From Amaurobius ferox (taxonomy: Eukaryota > Arthropoda > Arachnida > Araneae > Amaurobiidae): 64,000 bases of DNA. This document shows positions 11,991-25,156 of this stretch, piece after piece. Both the position numbers and the translations under genes were made by a program. Each line of letters begins with the position of its first letter. Within the stretch, counting starts at the first letter, position 1. The DNA lies in the NCBI GenBank assembly GCA_951213105.1, contig OX578137.1, positions 74,058,104 to 74,122,103 on the forward strand, read 5' to 3'. A model generated the notes under the pieces. That model saw nothing but the letters and a program-made list of their open reading frames with translations. It had not been told where the DNA came from and made no database searches.

Positions 11991-13676
11991 CATTCAATAT
12001 TTAAAGTAAGGAAGACAGTTGATAAACCTTGGAGTTATGTAAGTTCCAAATAGCTTCTATTGAGTCAAATATCTGATTCTGATAATATGTGGTTATATAT
12101 ATACAGACAAAATTATTCTTTGATTATGAAAACAAAACATCAATTTCCGTGCATCAACTATTAGAAATAATTTTAGGAAATTAATTATTTATTACAATAT
12201 GTCGTAACATTATTGATTTTATTGTTTTTTTAGAATTATCACATCTCTTAAATTATCGCAATATTTTACAGTAATAATGTTGCTTTTATATTAGTTTTAC
12301 AATAGCTTTATTGAAATCACCATATATTTTTATAAAGTTGTATGGGAAAAGTATAATGCAATCAGCAGTTACTTTCCTTACACATAGGGATCAATTATTC
12401 TGTTATATTTAGAAAATATTATGCATTATATTTGCCTTATTGAATTTACTTTGTCCATTTGAGTCTAGGTCTGTTACTTCATCGTCATGTTTGAGAAAGC
12501 TTTATATCAATAATTTTACATCCTAGAAATATAGTATCATGGGCAAAGTTGTAGAACGCTGTACATATAATTGACATAGAACTATATTTATTTGACATAG
12601 AATGCGTCTGACCAATTTTTATTGAGTGTAATGCCAATTCGGATGTGGGACCATATTGGACTACTATTAAAAACGAATATATTGTTTTTTGAAACTAAAG
12701 TAATCGTTTTGCGTTCAGCGCCATCTCACTGTATGAAGTTGTTTACAATGCCGGGATGCATGCTAAACATTTCCATTAATTAAGAAGATATCCTCAATGG
12801 CAAAAGTATTTTTATGAGCTACTACTCTTGAGTTCAGCGTTATTTGTTAGGCAATATATTCGATATTATTCAGCAACTTCACAAACAATTCAGTCGAAAG
12901 TATTAAGGTTTTTGATATAGCAGAAGTAGCATTTAAGATGTCATCAATCACTCCCACCAACTCTCTTGGTGTTGCTTTTAGTCATTTCCGTACTATCTAT
13001 TGGTCAGATAACTTTTAATCGTCTATTCTTGAAGATATATAGCAGATTGAAATCAAAATTAAAGCAAAGATACGTTCTTTTAATATTTAAAGTAATTTAC
13101 TAACAAGTTTCATAAAAATAGGTCACTATATGAGCAAAAATCATTGCGTCAGAATTAAAAATCCTTACGGAAAGATACTAGCAAATTACAGCTGATGAGG
13201 TCTGTGCAGCACATGTATGCTTCAGTTTTTAAAATTATAACTTTCATGGGAATGACACCAAATTTTAAATAATAAAGGCATTTGTTTGATAAGACAAGTT
13301 TGAAACAGAATTCAAATACCACGCATAATGTGTCATGAGTTAGATGCGCATGCACATTTAAAGAAATTTATTTTTTATCGATTTTAAACGCATACGAAAT
13401 TTACGTAAAGCGGATTCTGGTTCGATTTACTTTATTATTGATACTGTAGAGTGCTGTGCAATAGTAAGTTTGTAAATAATGTTAAATGTCATCGGGCGTT
13501 TTTAGATCAAAACAGTTATGTAATATCCGAAAATTTTGTTATTTTCCCGCCTGCTGTCACATTTGTTATAAAAATTCTTTAAAAACGTGAGTTCAAATTG
13601 AATCTTAAAAGCGGTAAACATGAAGAATGTATTCATTCAGTGCGGATTTGTAATGATGGCCAGTCAGAATTATATA

Positions 13677-13840
13677 TAGTTGCACGTCAATCTGACATTA
13701 GAAATAGAATATAGCAGAGTCGGCTTTGCCTGTAAGAGTTTGTAATTCCGCCCCAATAACCCAATTGATAGACCGACGGCTGGTCAGAAAGAAAATCCGT
13801 GGTTTAAGTCCTGACTTGGATAACAAGGTTCTTAACACAT
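13677..13840 (+). mobile_element. tRNA-related SINE, family S1, copy 1
   Basis: A head (AGTTGCACGTCAATCTGACA) is shared with the copy at 28971. It is followed by a tRNA-like part: box A-like word near 13757-13774 and box B-like GGTTTAAGTCC at 13801-13811, then AACAAGGTTCTT. The three S1 copies share CGCCCCA, CTGGCC or CTGGTC, GAAAxxCCxxG and AAGGTTCTT. Box B is mutated, so this copy is probably transcriptionally dead. The tRNA-like module sits after a non-tRNA head, unlike the usual SINE order. Confidence 0.6.
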
Positions 13841-14136
13841 GTCAATATTTAAACATATCAAATCTATTTTAAAAATAATTTTGATAATGTTATCTTGTTA
13901 TTCGTTTATTTACATATGAAAAATTAGAAACCCATTGCATTATAAAGTAATATAAGCACTCCAAGGATATTAAATTAAACAAAGATGAATGTTGAGTCCG
14001 GGCTGATGAACTAGATGAAGGGACACCTGCTTCCAAATGACATTCACCCTCAATTTCTCGACCATATGACAGTCAATCTCAAACTTGAAAAATATAGCAA
14101 TTTTACAAAATACATACATATTCTGCATTCCAATTT

Positions 14137-14928
14137 AAAAAATCTGATGTATGCAGCACATGATTTTCCCTGGAGACTCAAATTCATTTTTTCTGTATTT
14201 CTTTAATAATTCATTAAATTGAGTTTAATTGCACAAAATAACACTAAATTTGCATTTTTAATTCAATTTCTGTTTTTATTTGGTATTAGGACATTTTTCC
14301 AAAAGTGGCGTAACTAAATGCAAAAAATCTCAAATATCTCGAGAACGGTTAGTCTTAGAGTTATAGAGTTGTTCTTATTCTTTTCCTCATCGAAAATTAC
14401 GTGTAAAACAAGCATTTAATTGATATATTTGAGCATAGGTATATTTTTTTTAGATTTTGGCGATTTTTGAGGGTCATTTCGTAAAAAAGTCAGGTTGTTT
14501 TTTTCCGATTAATACCAAAATCTAATCAGCACCAGAGTATCGTACAAGTAACTTATCTACCAAATTTTGTGAAATTTAGTCAATTAGTATTTTAGCTAGA
14601 GTGGATACATGAAATTTTTGCAGACCATTTCGCAAAAAAGGCTGGTTCTTTTTTTACGAATCGTACCAAAAACTAATCAGCATCAGCGTGATATCCAAGA
14701 GACTTATCTACCAAATTTTATGAAATTCGGTTTATAAGTTTTTGCGTTAGAGTGGATACATACATTGCACAAACACACAGACAGACACACACACAGACGT
14801 CACGCTAAAAATGGTTTTTTCGTACTCTAGAGATCTCCAAACGTGTAGATCCGTCGAAAACTCGAGTTGAGATTTTCGGCATGATTCCAATACTTTCCCT
14901 ATACGTTACCATGTATTGCAGGGAAAGT
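14137..14928 (-). repeat. Hairpin-ended repeat H, single copy
   Basis: Reverse-orientation copy of the element seen at 35239-36013. On the minus strand it begins ACTTTCCCTGCAATACATGG, which folds back onto TAGGGAAAGT, then runs through TTTTCGACGGATCTACACG, a CA/GT-rich stretch and two copies of a block with TTTGGTAGATAAGT. It ends GCTGCATACATCAGATTTTTT. No coding capacity is conserved among copies. Confidence 0.75.
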
Positions 14929-15019
14929 AATAAACATTCAGAGATAATAAGCAAACATGCATTCAATAGACAAACATTCATTCAATTCATTTCTCATGTA
15001 AATATTAATACATTTTAAA

Positions 15020-15720
15020 TTTTGAAGTAGGTTTTTGAGAAAAACTATTTTGGAAATCGTTATTACTATTTTTTAACGTACTGAAGGACAAAAAATTATA
15101 ACCGTTAAGTGTAGAACGTAATTGACCAATATAATGGCAAACGAAAATACATTAAGCTGTTAACTTAGGCTACTTAATGATCTTGAGATCCCTTGGCGCA
15201 AACCTTTGATGTTTACAGCGCATCACATTTTGTCTTTTATGCTTATACAATTTTCTGATTATAAATATTCTAAGTGAGCGGCATAATAACCCTAATTATC
15301 TTCTCAGTAAATATTACATAATTAGAATTATAATCTGTTAAACGTCTATCACCGGGTAACGAAGAAGAAAACAACTACAAGCGTTTGAAGATGAGAATGT
15401 CTGACAGAGTGAGGTTGAAAGAGACTTCATTAAAGTAATCTTATGGTACCAGATTCTTATTAAACTAAGAACTCATGAACTGCAATTCAATTAACTATTC
15501 GAGTATTAAGAAGATAATTAGCTTTCGAAATAATTCCAATATTTGCAAAGTGGATAACTAAAATTATCTAAAATGCCATGTCCATTATAGGAAATTTATA
15601 CTAATGGTGGATGGATTTACTAATATTACGATTCTAATATTTCAGTCTACAAAGTTGGGCGATTTCTATTCAAAACATATAGGAAGGTGATCTAATTAGA
15701 TGATTTATGAGTATAATTTA
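15020..15720 (+). repeat. Dispersed repeat G, copy 3
   Basis: Shares with the 34.4 and 38.1 kb copies GTAGAACGTAATTGACCAAT, CTTAATGATCTTGAGATCCC, ACAACTACAAG, GACAGAGTGAGGTTGAAAGA and GACTTCATTAAA in this order. No frame is preserved. Confidence 0.6.
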
Positions 15721-17560
15721 TTATAAGAATATCAGCTAACATAACAATATATTTAGTTATCTCATGTTTTACTAAAACCACAGATTTAATCTCCTTGATA
15801 ACTGAAATAAACATTTAAATTTATATATTATTTGTAGAAACATTGTATTTTGCTCAAAATTTGAATCTTACGAAAATTCTAAAAACACCCGAAGTAATAA
15901 CACTAAAATTGACGAACAAAGTTTCTATAAATGTAATTAATATAATATTACACATATTAAAGAAATTTTAATATAATGTGTTTTAATATATTTTTTCTTA
16001 ATTTACTATTGCAAAAAAGACAATACTATCGAATTTTAATCTTTGTAATAAACATCAATTAATAGCCCCTGTATCAAGTCATATATACCGTCCGTACTGC
16101 CATAATGAACTAACTCTCAACATGAAATATAGCGCAAAAAAGTAGGAATAATCATATGTACGTTTCAAAACTCTTTGGATTTCTTTCTTCAGAGCGAGCA
16201 AACTCGGACCTGAGGACCCAGATGAGAGTAAAACTATGCTGATCAAACAGAAAAGGACTATGTGACAGACTCAATATATTAGCGTCAGACACCTAGTGTG
16301 GTAAAAGATAATTAAAGCGAGAACAGTAAAAAATAAAGGGAATATGAACAAGTGAAGGAAACAAGAAGAAATACATGAGAAATAATAAGTAGAATGTATA
16401 ATCACATTCCCAGAGCGAAAAAAGGATGAAAGAGAAAAACAGATAATTAGACGGGGTCATGCCAAACTTCGGAGAAATGTGATATCATAAACAAAACATT
16501 AATAGGATAACTGTAATTTTTTTGATATGAAAATTTTCAAAGAAATCCAAATTAAAAACTAAGGAACATTTGTAAAGAATGAAAGCAGACACAAAATCAA
16601 ACCGGCCATTGGTCACCCAGCAATGACTGGCAATGATAGAAGTCTTATTACTTTTATGGTTTTTAACACACTTTTTATATTCTTTAAAGAAATACTTTAA
16701 GCCGCGTACAAACTTAGTATGTAGACACAGTACATTTTATAGGGATACACCTCAAAAGTCATGGGTAAGCACCAAGTAGTTTACGTACCGAATTTACCTC
16801 TAAAAATGCAAAAAGTGATGATATAAATAATAACTACGTCTCTACAACCACACGAGCTGATTTTTAAATGTATATTCTACATTGCTTATAGATAAACATT
16901 TAGAAAGTATATTTCTGAAATTCACATCATAAAGCATATAAAGAAGGTATCGAAAGGGGAAAAAGTGTAATGAAACCACATGTCGAGGTATCACAACACG
17001 ACCATAAATACGTGGAGTGGATTTGGGAATTTCAGGAATGTAGACGAACGATGGACGTAATGCGGAAAAACGGCAGCACGGTTGAAGCGATACGATGACA
17101 TCGGCTGTATGGTAGGAACGAATGGCTTAGGCGGACGATCGGTGACGGATATGCGATGGGTCATGATGTATATCACTACATTTGAACTGATGTATATCAC
17201 TACACCTTAACTGATACATATCACTTTCGTAGATGTGGATCGCTTAAAGTTTCTGCCCCGCGATCAACAGACGTACAAACATAGTATTTTATTATCATAG
17301 ATAATAATTTCAAGCGTAATTTTTATTGAAAACAAATGATACAAAATTTAGAATCTTAGCATAAAGTGTTCCGAAGGTGTTGCTCCTTAATTTTTAAATA
17401 CGTTTTCGAAACAATCATTAAAAGATAAGACCCTTTAATACTACTGATTAAAAAATATTTTCATACGTACTTTGTTATCTGAAAATGTATGTCACAAATG
17501 TTAGAATGCTAATTCTGAAGATATTGTACGTTTTTCAGTCAATTTTTCAAAAGTTAATAT
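15721..17560. other. Unassigned AT-rich stretch with a 24-bp repeat
   Basis: Between 17163 and 17228 three units of the type TGATGTATATCACTACA follow each other with a 24-base period. A minus-strand frame of 69 codons (16991-17200) overlaps it and looks accidental. Nothing else recognised. Confidence 0.4.
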
Positions 17561-18472
17561 AAAAAAATCTGATGTGGGCAACACATGACTTTCCTTATAT
17601 AATGTAATGAATTTACTACTTTTACATTAAAAAGATAGGTTGTTCTCATAGTAGATACTAATATTCTTTCCAAGATATTAAATTTTCGACAATTAGTCGT
17701 CATTTTCATTGATATAGAGTCATTTTTATCCATTTGGCGGGATTTTCGTTAATTTGGCAACATTTCAAAAACTCGCCAAGTTGGCTACATTCCGTCAAAT
17801 TCGTCGCCAAAATCTCGCCAGGCGTTATGGACGAAGAAATAAGTTATTCTTGCAGCAGATAAATGACTATTGGCGTTCAAATACAAAAGTATTACACAAA
17901 GTATCTTTTTTCATGAATGGAACAAGCTAGATCCACGAGAATGATGTCATCTAATTTATCGCAAGGTATTACATATGAAAAGTGAACATGTTTCTCAATA
18001 AGAAATATTATTTTTTATTTTATATGACTTTTTGATAATTTTTTTGAAAAATGTACAATATCTGGAGAACGGTTCATGTTAGCGTTCTAAAATATATGTC
18101 AATCGTTTTCTAATGAAAAAGAAATGTCTATTTGTGTAACTTTATTAGTGGTTTTGATTTTTTGACGATTTTTTCAAAATTTCATTCGAAAATTTAGGGG
18201 GGTTCTGTACATTCGATGGCGTATAAAAACAATAGGCTTCCAGTGTTTATGGATTGTGATTTTTGTACCAAATTTGGTTCGAATCGGTCCATTCGTTCGT
18301 CAGTTATCGTCTCCACAGGCTCACTGCCACACACACACACGCAGACATCACTTCAAAAATGTTTGATTCGTGATCAGGGATGTTTGAAACGTGCGCTCCC
18401 GTCGAAAACTCGAATTCGAATTTTCGACCCCGTCGCAATACGTTCCTTATACATTATGTATATAAGGAAAGT
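17561..18472 (-). repeat. Hairpin-ended repeat H, diverged copy
   Basis: Same architecture as 14137-14928 on the minus strand: end word GTTGCCCACATCAGATTTTTT at the left side. At the right side are ATTCGAGTTTTCGACGGGAG and a terminal ACTTTCCTTATATACATAAT that folds with ATAAGGAACG. The terminal stem has changed on both sides (CCTTAT/ATAAGG instead of CCCTAC/TAGGG), so base pairing is kept while sequence changed. The middle differs from other copies (a GGCGGGATTTTCG / CTCGCCAA block). Confidence 0.6.
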
Positions 18473-19985
18473 AATACTAAAAGATAGCAAGTATCATCAG
18501 ATACGTTAACTTTCATATGCAACATTATGAGGCAAATATCTTAACATCATTCTCGTGAATTTATTTTCTTCCATTTACGAGATAAGTTACTTTTTAATAT
18601 TTCTGTGTTTTGACGCCAAGGAATTCGTCAATAGTCATTCATTTTAAGCAATATCAGTTTCATTTTGATGAAGATTTTGCAGGTGAGTATGAAGATGTCA
18701 TTCTACCTGGAATCGTAAATTACCCCCCAAACAATTCATTTCAATTTACGTGGCATAAATTTAATAACAAAAGCCTAGTGATGTGGATCTTTATACCATT
18801 GTTTTAATAATAAATCAGTACATTCTGCAGAACACATGTGCTGCCCATATCAAATTGTTGCATATCTTTGCTTAGGCATAACATTTGTATTTTGAACCAA
18901 CCGAGTATTTCTTAGTTGAATGTAAATAAATAAAATAGATCATTTTCCAAACAGTTATATGAATCATGCATAATATGAAGTAAATTTAGCTTTTTAAAAT
19001 AATGTATATTTGTACTCTATGCTCGTTATCTTAATTACATTTAATTACCAGAGACACGCATTACCATTGTAAAAAGAGGGAAAAGATCTCTTTACATCGA
19101 AAGAAAAAAATTCGTCTAAATGTGTTTTCGAATAATCATTTAAAATAACAAGATGGGAACGTCTTTACAAGGAATAAATGCTTAATTTCTAATCAGCTCC
19201 GTAAAAAAAGAAATGTAAAATATGTTCATTACAATTCGTTATGTCTTTCACGAAAAAGGATGTTAAACACACTTTGTTTTAATGAAAAGACGATGAAGTT
19301 AAAAATATCAGAGGTAACGTATGTCGTTGGACAGAAAAATGTTACTTTAAATCAAGATATGTAGTTTTATGTCACCGATATAATATGTTACTTCCCTACA
19401 ATCAATGGTATGTGCGAAGACAAGTTACTGTTATTCTTTTAAAAAATATTATTCTCGAATCGTTATAGATATTCATCTGAGAACCTGGATAAGAGTGAAC
19501 CATTTTTTTAATGATGTGAGACTGCCTCATTCTGTCAGCATAATATCTATAGAACAAATGGAGAGACATAATAGAATTTGATAAAATTATTTCATTCAGC
19601 AAATGTACTTTTAACCAAATAGATACTATATATGTAGTATTTTATTTAAAAAAAATATTAAATCATTTAGGACGCTAACATACCCCGTTCTGAAAACATT
19701 ACTTTGACCTAAAATGAAAAAAATTTATATTGCAAAAAAAATATATCCAGCTAACCTGTACGAAAAAACATCAACCTACCCAGAATGGTGTAAAAATATA
19801 TCTTGTAACATAAAGAATTAATTTAGAAAACTGCCTTCCGTTAATTCTTACAGCTTTCTAATTTTATTTAATTAAAATATTTTATCGCTGTATTATTTTT
19901 CGTTTATGCACTCCAGCAATATTTTAACCAGCTCAAACATACAATTTAAAGTGATTTAAAGTGATAACAAATACGTCAATATATG
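18473..19985. other. AT-rich stretch, nothing recognised
   Basis: Small frames only (65 and 66 codons). No repeat shared with the rest of the window was found by eye. Confidence 0.4.
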
Positions 19986-19989
19986 CATC

Positions 19990-20085
19990 TCTCCTCACAG
20001 AGCTCCATCTGCTTACAGAACTCCATATCTTTACAGAGCTCCATATCCTTACAAAGCTATATTTCCTTACAGAGCTCCATCTCAT
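19990..20085. repeat. 18-bp minisatellite, about 5 copies
   Basis: Units of the form TTACAGAGCTCCATATCC follow one another with point differences between about 19990 and 20085. Confidence 0.85.
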
Positions 20086-20178
20086 AGAGTTAGAAATAAG
20101 GAAATAAAATCCTTACGAATGAAACGCTTCAAAATGCCATAATGCTTTGAGAATTATATCTAGGTGTTGCTAGTGTTA

Positions 20179-20219
20179 GTATATATATTAATATATACTA
20201 TATATATATATATATATAT
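20179..20219. repeat. (TA)n microsatellite
   Basis: Alternating TA tract directly adjoining the 3' end of the mariner relic, which suits the TA target preference of that superfamily. Confidence 0.85.
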
Positions 20220-20477
20220 GCGCAGTTTCTCATGCCCCAAAACGAGTCGGACGGTCTGGGCTTTCGACACTAAACAAAGCATTTTTCGTCATAGTTTACC
20301 GGATCGGAAATGAAACTTAAAGGCGCCAATGGGCGCTTAATGGTGAAATCGATGAAGTGAGTCGAAACACAAGAATGACTCATAAGTTATAATATGACAT
20401 TTAATAAACAATTTTTAGAGTTATGGGTCAAAAGAACGACCGCAGTCTTTGCTTGGATTCGCTGGAGATGGTATGGG

Positions 20478-20776
20478 TTGTTATTGTTGAGACTCAGACC
20501 GTCCGACCAACCATAAAGGTGTAAGGTGACTGTTTGGACGGCCGGGAAGAGCCACCCAATTTAGACCGAAACCCAGTGGGGGAGGCATCCACAGATACTG
20601 TACCCTCCTTTCCCTACCACCAACCTCTCGGAAGGACTTGCGGACCCACATGTTTAACGGGATCGTACTCTGCGTGAACACGGCGGCAGTTTTGGCATTG
20701 GAGGGAATCGAACCCGGACCTACCCAGTGCAATTCGCGCGCGCTAGCCACTGTAGATAGGGGGGGGGGGATAACCA
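20478..20776 (-). mobile_element. tRNA-derived SINE, family S3, in mariner transposase
   Basis: Minus-strand Pol III boxes: box A-like TGGCTAGCGCG (20739-20749) and box B GGTTCGATTCC (20704-20714, perfect consensus). The body runs to a CAACAATAACAA tail at about 20478. Flanks carry a 16-base target duplication, CTGGAGATGGTATGGG (20462-20477) and CTGGAGATAGTGTGGG (20777-20792), with two mismatches. A poly-C/G run (about 20760-20769) lies at the 5' edge. It interrupts the mariner transposase reading just after the recognition helix, so the SINE is the younger insertion. Confidence 0.75.
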
Positions 20777-21125
20777 CTGGAGATAGTGTGGGTGTAACTG
20801 TTCACCATGTGGCACCCGCCATACCGTGCATTGTGGCACACCAAGAGTACGTCCCATTGCTCTTGTGCTTGGCCGAACTCCTACTTTGTCCAGAATCGCC
20901 TGTTCCACACTTGACGTTCTAGTACCCCTTGCACAACCTGCATCAGGCCTGGTAGGGAGAAAGGATCCCTATTCACAGAGCTGCCTATGCAAGCGTTCGA
21001 ATGTTTTACGATAGGGCAACCCCCTATGGGAGAAACGTTCTCCGTACAGTCGTGCCTCTTTGTCAGTTGTGCCTCTTTGTCATTCCCATTTGCATCTCCA
21101 TAGATGAAATGTAAATCAACTTTTT
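20777..21125 (-). pseudogene. mariner transposase N-terminal relic (helix-turn-helix)
   Basis: Minus-strand frames read LHFIYGDANGNDKEAQ and then, after frameshifts, QAILDKVGVRPSTRAM and LGVPQCTVWRVPHGEQL. These are the hallmark words of the N-terminal DNA-binding region of a common arthropod mariner-like transposase (the ADMHFIYG head and the LGVSxxTVWRVL recognition helix). At least two frameshifts break it. It ends where the SINE target duplication begins (20777). Confidence 0.75.
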
Positions 21126-21633
21126 CCCCTATTTGTAAATTCCCCCAACGTCTCAAAAGTTGAAGCTGCAAACTGATAAGGCCGTACATTCAGTGTTACG
21201 AAAATTTGCAGAATAATTCTTATTCTTCCACAGATGAAATGTGCATACGTGTTTTTTTTCTTCAACCGGAAAATAATAACTAGAATGATGCTTTTAAGCT
21301 TGCGGAGCTGCCGCTTAGCAACTAGTAAGCGTCCTATAATGTCTTTATTAAGTTTCATCTCTAACATGGTAAATTTTGGCAAAAGTTCTTGGTTTGACGT
21401 GTACTACCACCTCGTAAAGTTTGGTCCACCTTTTTCTAATCACGCTGTATATATAAGTTATGCTAGTTTATATTGAAAACTAGAATTATAGGTCACCTCA
21501 AAGTTCAATTTTATCAACTACAGCTTTTAAGTTAAGCCCAAAAGAGATAATAGTATTATTCTGTCTCCCCACAACGTAGAGACTGAGAAAACGTATAATT
21601 GAAATACTTTTACCAACTGTACATAGGTATCGG

Positions 21634-21635
<2 letters not shown>

Positions 21636-21684
<49 letters not shown>
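21636..21684. repeat. (TA)n microsatellite
   Basis: Pure TA tract of about 49 bases. A minus-strand frame with an IYIYIY run is its shadow. From 21685 to 22990 the sequence is AT-rich with no gene recognised. Confidence 0.9.
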
Positions 21685-21685
<1 letters not shown>

Positions 21686-23000
21686 CTGTCACAATTTTTA
21701 AAAGTGAAAAATTATTATTTTATTTCAATTCAAAATTATGATTAAATATTTCCATTAATAAATTGTGATTATTGCCTCCTATTTGGGCTTTTTCAAACTG
21801 ATAATTTTTAAACCCTATGATACGGACACACAAAAACCAATGTAACAAAAATTGTTGATAAATTATATTGTTTTATTAAATATACTGTAATAGCATTTGA
21901 TTTTTTTGTAATCTGTTATACGATTTAAGTTTTAATAAATTCAGTATAAATGTTATGCCGGGCTCCAAGGAAAGTAAAACATAGAAATCAAATATTAATT
22001 TTCTAATTTTTGTTTTTCAAAATATATAGTTCATTTGCACTGTTGATATGTACTGTGGTTGCATTTTTATTCTGTAATTGAAAAAAATCGTTTTTTGTGT
22101 TTTCCATTAATAATTAAAATCATTAGAAATTAAACTGGCGAAACAATACGGCCGAATGGCACCATATTTAGCTGTTGCCTTTCTCTCATTTTGCCTGTCT
22201 ACTATGACTAGCGATAACATGATGAATCTTTTGACATTTTTATTAACTGTTTGTATGTGAAACTGGCTTATGTTTTAGATAGCTAGTTGCAAACTATCAA
22301 CATCTGAAAATTTTATTACTCTCAAAATATATTGCGCATTGTCGGACGAAAAATTGCCAAATCTTCATACAAAATTATAATTTTGCGAACTAAATTTTCG
22401 AAGAAAAACAGAGATATTATTGTAGAACCAGCTCTTTTAAAAATTCAAAACCGCATTTTTGCATTATAGTGTATAATTTGAATCTTAGTGTCACTGCTAA
22501 AACATCTTACATAAAGCGAAATATTACATGTTCGATCGCATAATCTTATCATACATTCCTATGAAACCTTACTGTTTGTTCTGAAGGACATTCCATCGGT
22601 CACGGTTCAGCGTCATGATCTGTCGATGACAGGACCTATTTAGATGATTGAAAGAAAAAATGTGGTGGGTCTTTCAAAGTTACAATAGCTCAACTTCCCG
22701 TATCGATTTGTCTTTATGTAACATGCAACGTAGAGTCATATCAAAAGACAGAGAATTAAAACATTTTGCTACGTACACAAATTTTTCATTTCGGTGATTC
22801 GTGTTCCAACAATCAGTAGTTATATTTTTTGCTACATCAGAAAGATAAGAAAACGAACTCATCATATATATAATTTATCCTTATAAAATAACACCATTTT
22901 TGTGGTGAACAAAAACAAAAGAACTTAACGCTGGGGTTTTAGATTATTAAATTATACATAATTAACATGGCCGTAAACTATCGTATTCATGGAACATTGC

Positions 23001-23875
23001 ATTGTGCCGCTATTACCCACCTATTTTATCTTTAACGCGAGTCCTGGAATAGAATATTAATTAATATAAGACTATAATTAACTGCACCATTTTAACTTAA
23101 CATGAAATCATTTATTATTAATATTTTCTTAAGTATTAAATTATTTATAATAATCATTCATATTCTTCCGGCGGAGGGAGACAATGTGAGACCATGACTT
23201 AAAAATGCCTAAATTGTATTTAAGACCTTCAACAATCATTAATGGGCGCATTTTCATTTTCTGCTTGGTCATTGACCACAATTCTTGCATCTGCGTATAT
23301 CGTACTGGTCTTAACTCGAAGTGTTGGGATCCTTACGCGTACTGCATCTGCTCATTGTACTCTCGAACACTTCTGGAACCTGTAATCAGGACATTGTCGT
23401 TTCACATTTGCCTCTGGACTCCGTAGATGTCATCATGACTTCTCATCTGCATTGCCTCCGTACTATCTTAGAGAACCTCACTCTTACTTCTTACTTCACT
23501 AACTACCTCATCACTTGTTTCGTAACTACTCTCTCGTATTCTCGTAGAAGTTGTACAACATCATCTCCTGGTTGCCACCTCTTTTTACCTGAGGTCTGAC
23601 ACGCCTCCTTGACTCCGATTATCCGACCTTGGGCACCGCGCCCAGACATCTTTTATAATTGGTTATTCTTTTTCACCACTCTCATGGCTACACCTCAGTC
23701 TATAGGTTTATGGCCTAATTTGACCTCTCGGGCCAAAGTGTTGTAAACACTGGCTTCGCTTCGTCTGAAGCATTGTTTGCTATTGCAGCAAACCATAAAT
23801 ATTGAACATAAAACTGTGTCACCAAAAACTGGTGTAAGATCTATTTCTGGTCTCACAATTTTTATTCGTATAAGA
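23001..23875 (+). repeat. Dispersed repeat R, copy 1
   Basis: Starts with GTGCCGCTATTACCCACC. It has the inverted pair TGTGAGACC (23185) and GGTCTCACA (23849) around its inner part, and a conserved GACCTCTCGGGCCAAAGTGT box near the right end. Copies at 45840 and 48139 share this order. Frames of 73 and 92 codons overlap here without recognisable motifs. Family unknown; an old DNA transposon or LTR-type remnant is possible. Confidence 0.55.
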
Positions 23876-25156
23876 TTTGAAATATTTTAATCGCACAAAA
23901 TATTATATAAATTAAATATTTATTTAAATTTGCATTAAAGTCGCCTTTCTAAATAGTTTCATTTATTATTTGGTGAATTGTTGTACATTTAAATGATGCC
24001 AATTCGTTGAAAATTGGAAATATTTTGAAGATGGTTTATCCTATATGAATGGAAGAGTTTAGATCTTGGAATCTAAACTTATTACATATAAATAAAATAG
24101 TGCATCTAAAACAATAACTTACGTAATAGATAAATAATTGATGACATCTTCGATTTGCAACTTTTAAAGACTGTTAAAATAGTGTTGCTTATATTTTTTT
24201 ATTTACCCTACTATCTAATAAAAAGTAACGGTAACTCATAATTTACCAAATTTTAATACTATTCTTTAGAAAGTTTTAATCCAAGGTGAATACGAAATTT
24301 CATACACAGATCCATCCACGAAGATCCTTCTAAAAGTAAAAAAATAATCAATTCGCATTCTAAGATGAGCAAAACGAGTACATATAATAAAACCTGAAAT
24401 TCGAACTTAATTAAAACATTTTTGCAATAGATATAATATATACTGTAAAAATGTCAGTAAAAAGATCCCTAGAAAAGGGATTCATCGGATAATTAAAGAT
24501 GCCTTATAGGACAAACATAATAAAAACATCATATTAATTCTCTCTAAAAATGCAAAACATTCATCATGTTACTATATATCAAAACTTGAAAAGAAAAGTA
24601 ATACAGAAAAATATAATACGATGAATTTAGGAAATAACATTTCATCTATATATTCAACACTGTTAACATAATGAACTTTCTTTATAATTTCAACAAATCA
24701 GCAATTTCAAAGCCTATAAAAGATATTCCTGAAAAAAAATTAAACTGTGAAAAAAAGTTGGCAGAAACGTGTGATGTTGGTTATAAAAAAAAGGAAACTA
24801 AATATAACATTTGAAACAGATAAGAACCCATGTATATTTTTTCGGTTTATCTCGCTTGAAATTAGTTTTAAATTTGGCTTGCATTCTTTTCTGTAGAAAC
24901 TATTTATTTTTTAAGAAACGGGTGTTAATTACCTAAGTGGAAGATTTTTTTTAATCTTGTTTTTTTCCTTTGTTTTTCAAAAAATTCTTAAAGCAATTTA
25001 TAATTGTCTTCCAGAATTGTTTTTAATACCATTATTTTACTTTTGTTCCAAAGTGTTACATAAAGGAAACTTTAATTTATTTTAAATAAGACACATTTGT
25101 TCTGGGTGAAATTTTAATTTTAAATGCAAGCATTTATTTCACTTTGATACATTTTT
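23876..25156. other. AT-rich stretch, nothing recognised
   Basis: No open frame of note and no repeat linked to the rest of the window. Confidence 0.4.

Larger units (their letters stand above)
20221..21447 (-). mobile_element. mariner-type element relic, split by a SINE
   Basis: Read on the minus strand it starts next to a TA tract with CAGCGTGATTAGAAAAAGG (21447 downward), has an N-terminal transposase relic at 20777-21125, and resumes left of the SINE at 20477 with a HLQRIQA-like reading. It then ends in a noncoding 3' part (20225-20440) running up to the TA tract. The central and C-terminal transposase with the catalytic aspartates is missing, so this is an internally deleted copy. A terminal word TACAGGGTGATTAGAAAA at 47.4 kb belongs to the same end type. 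Confidence 0.7.
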
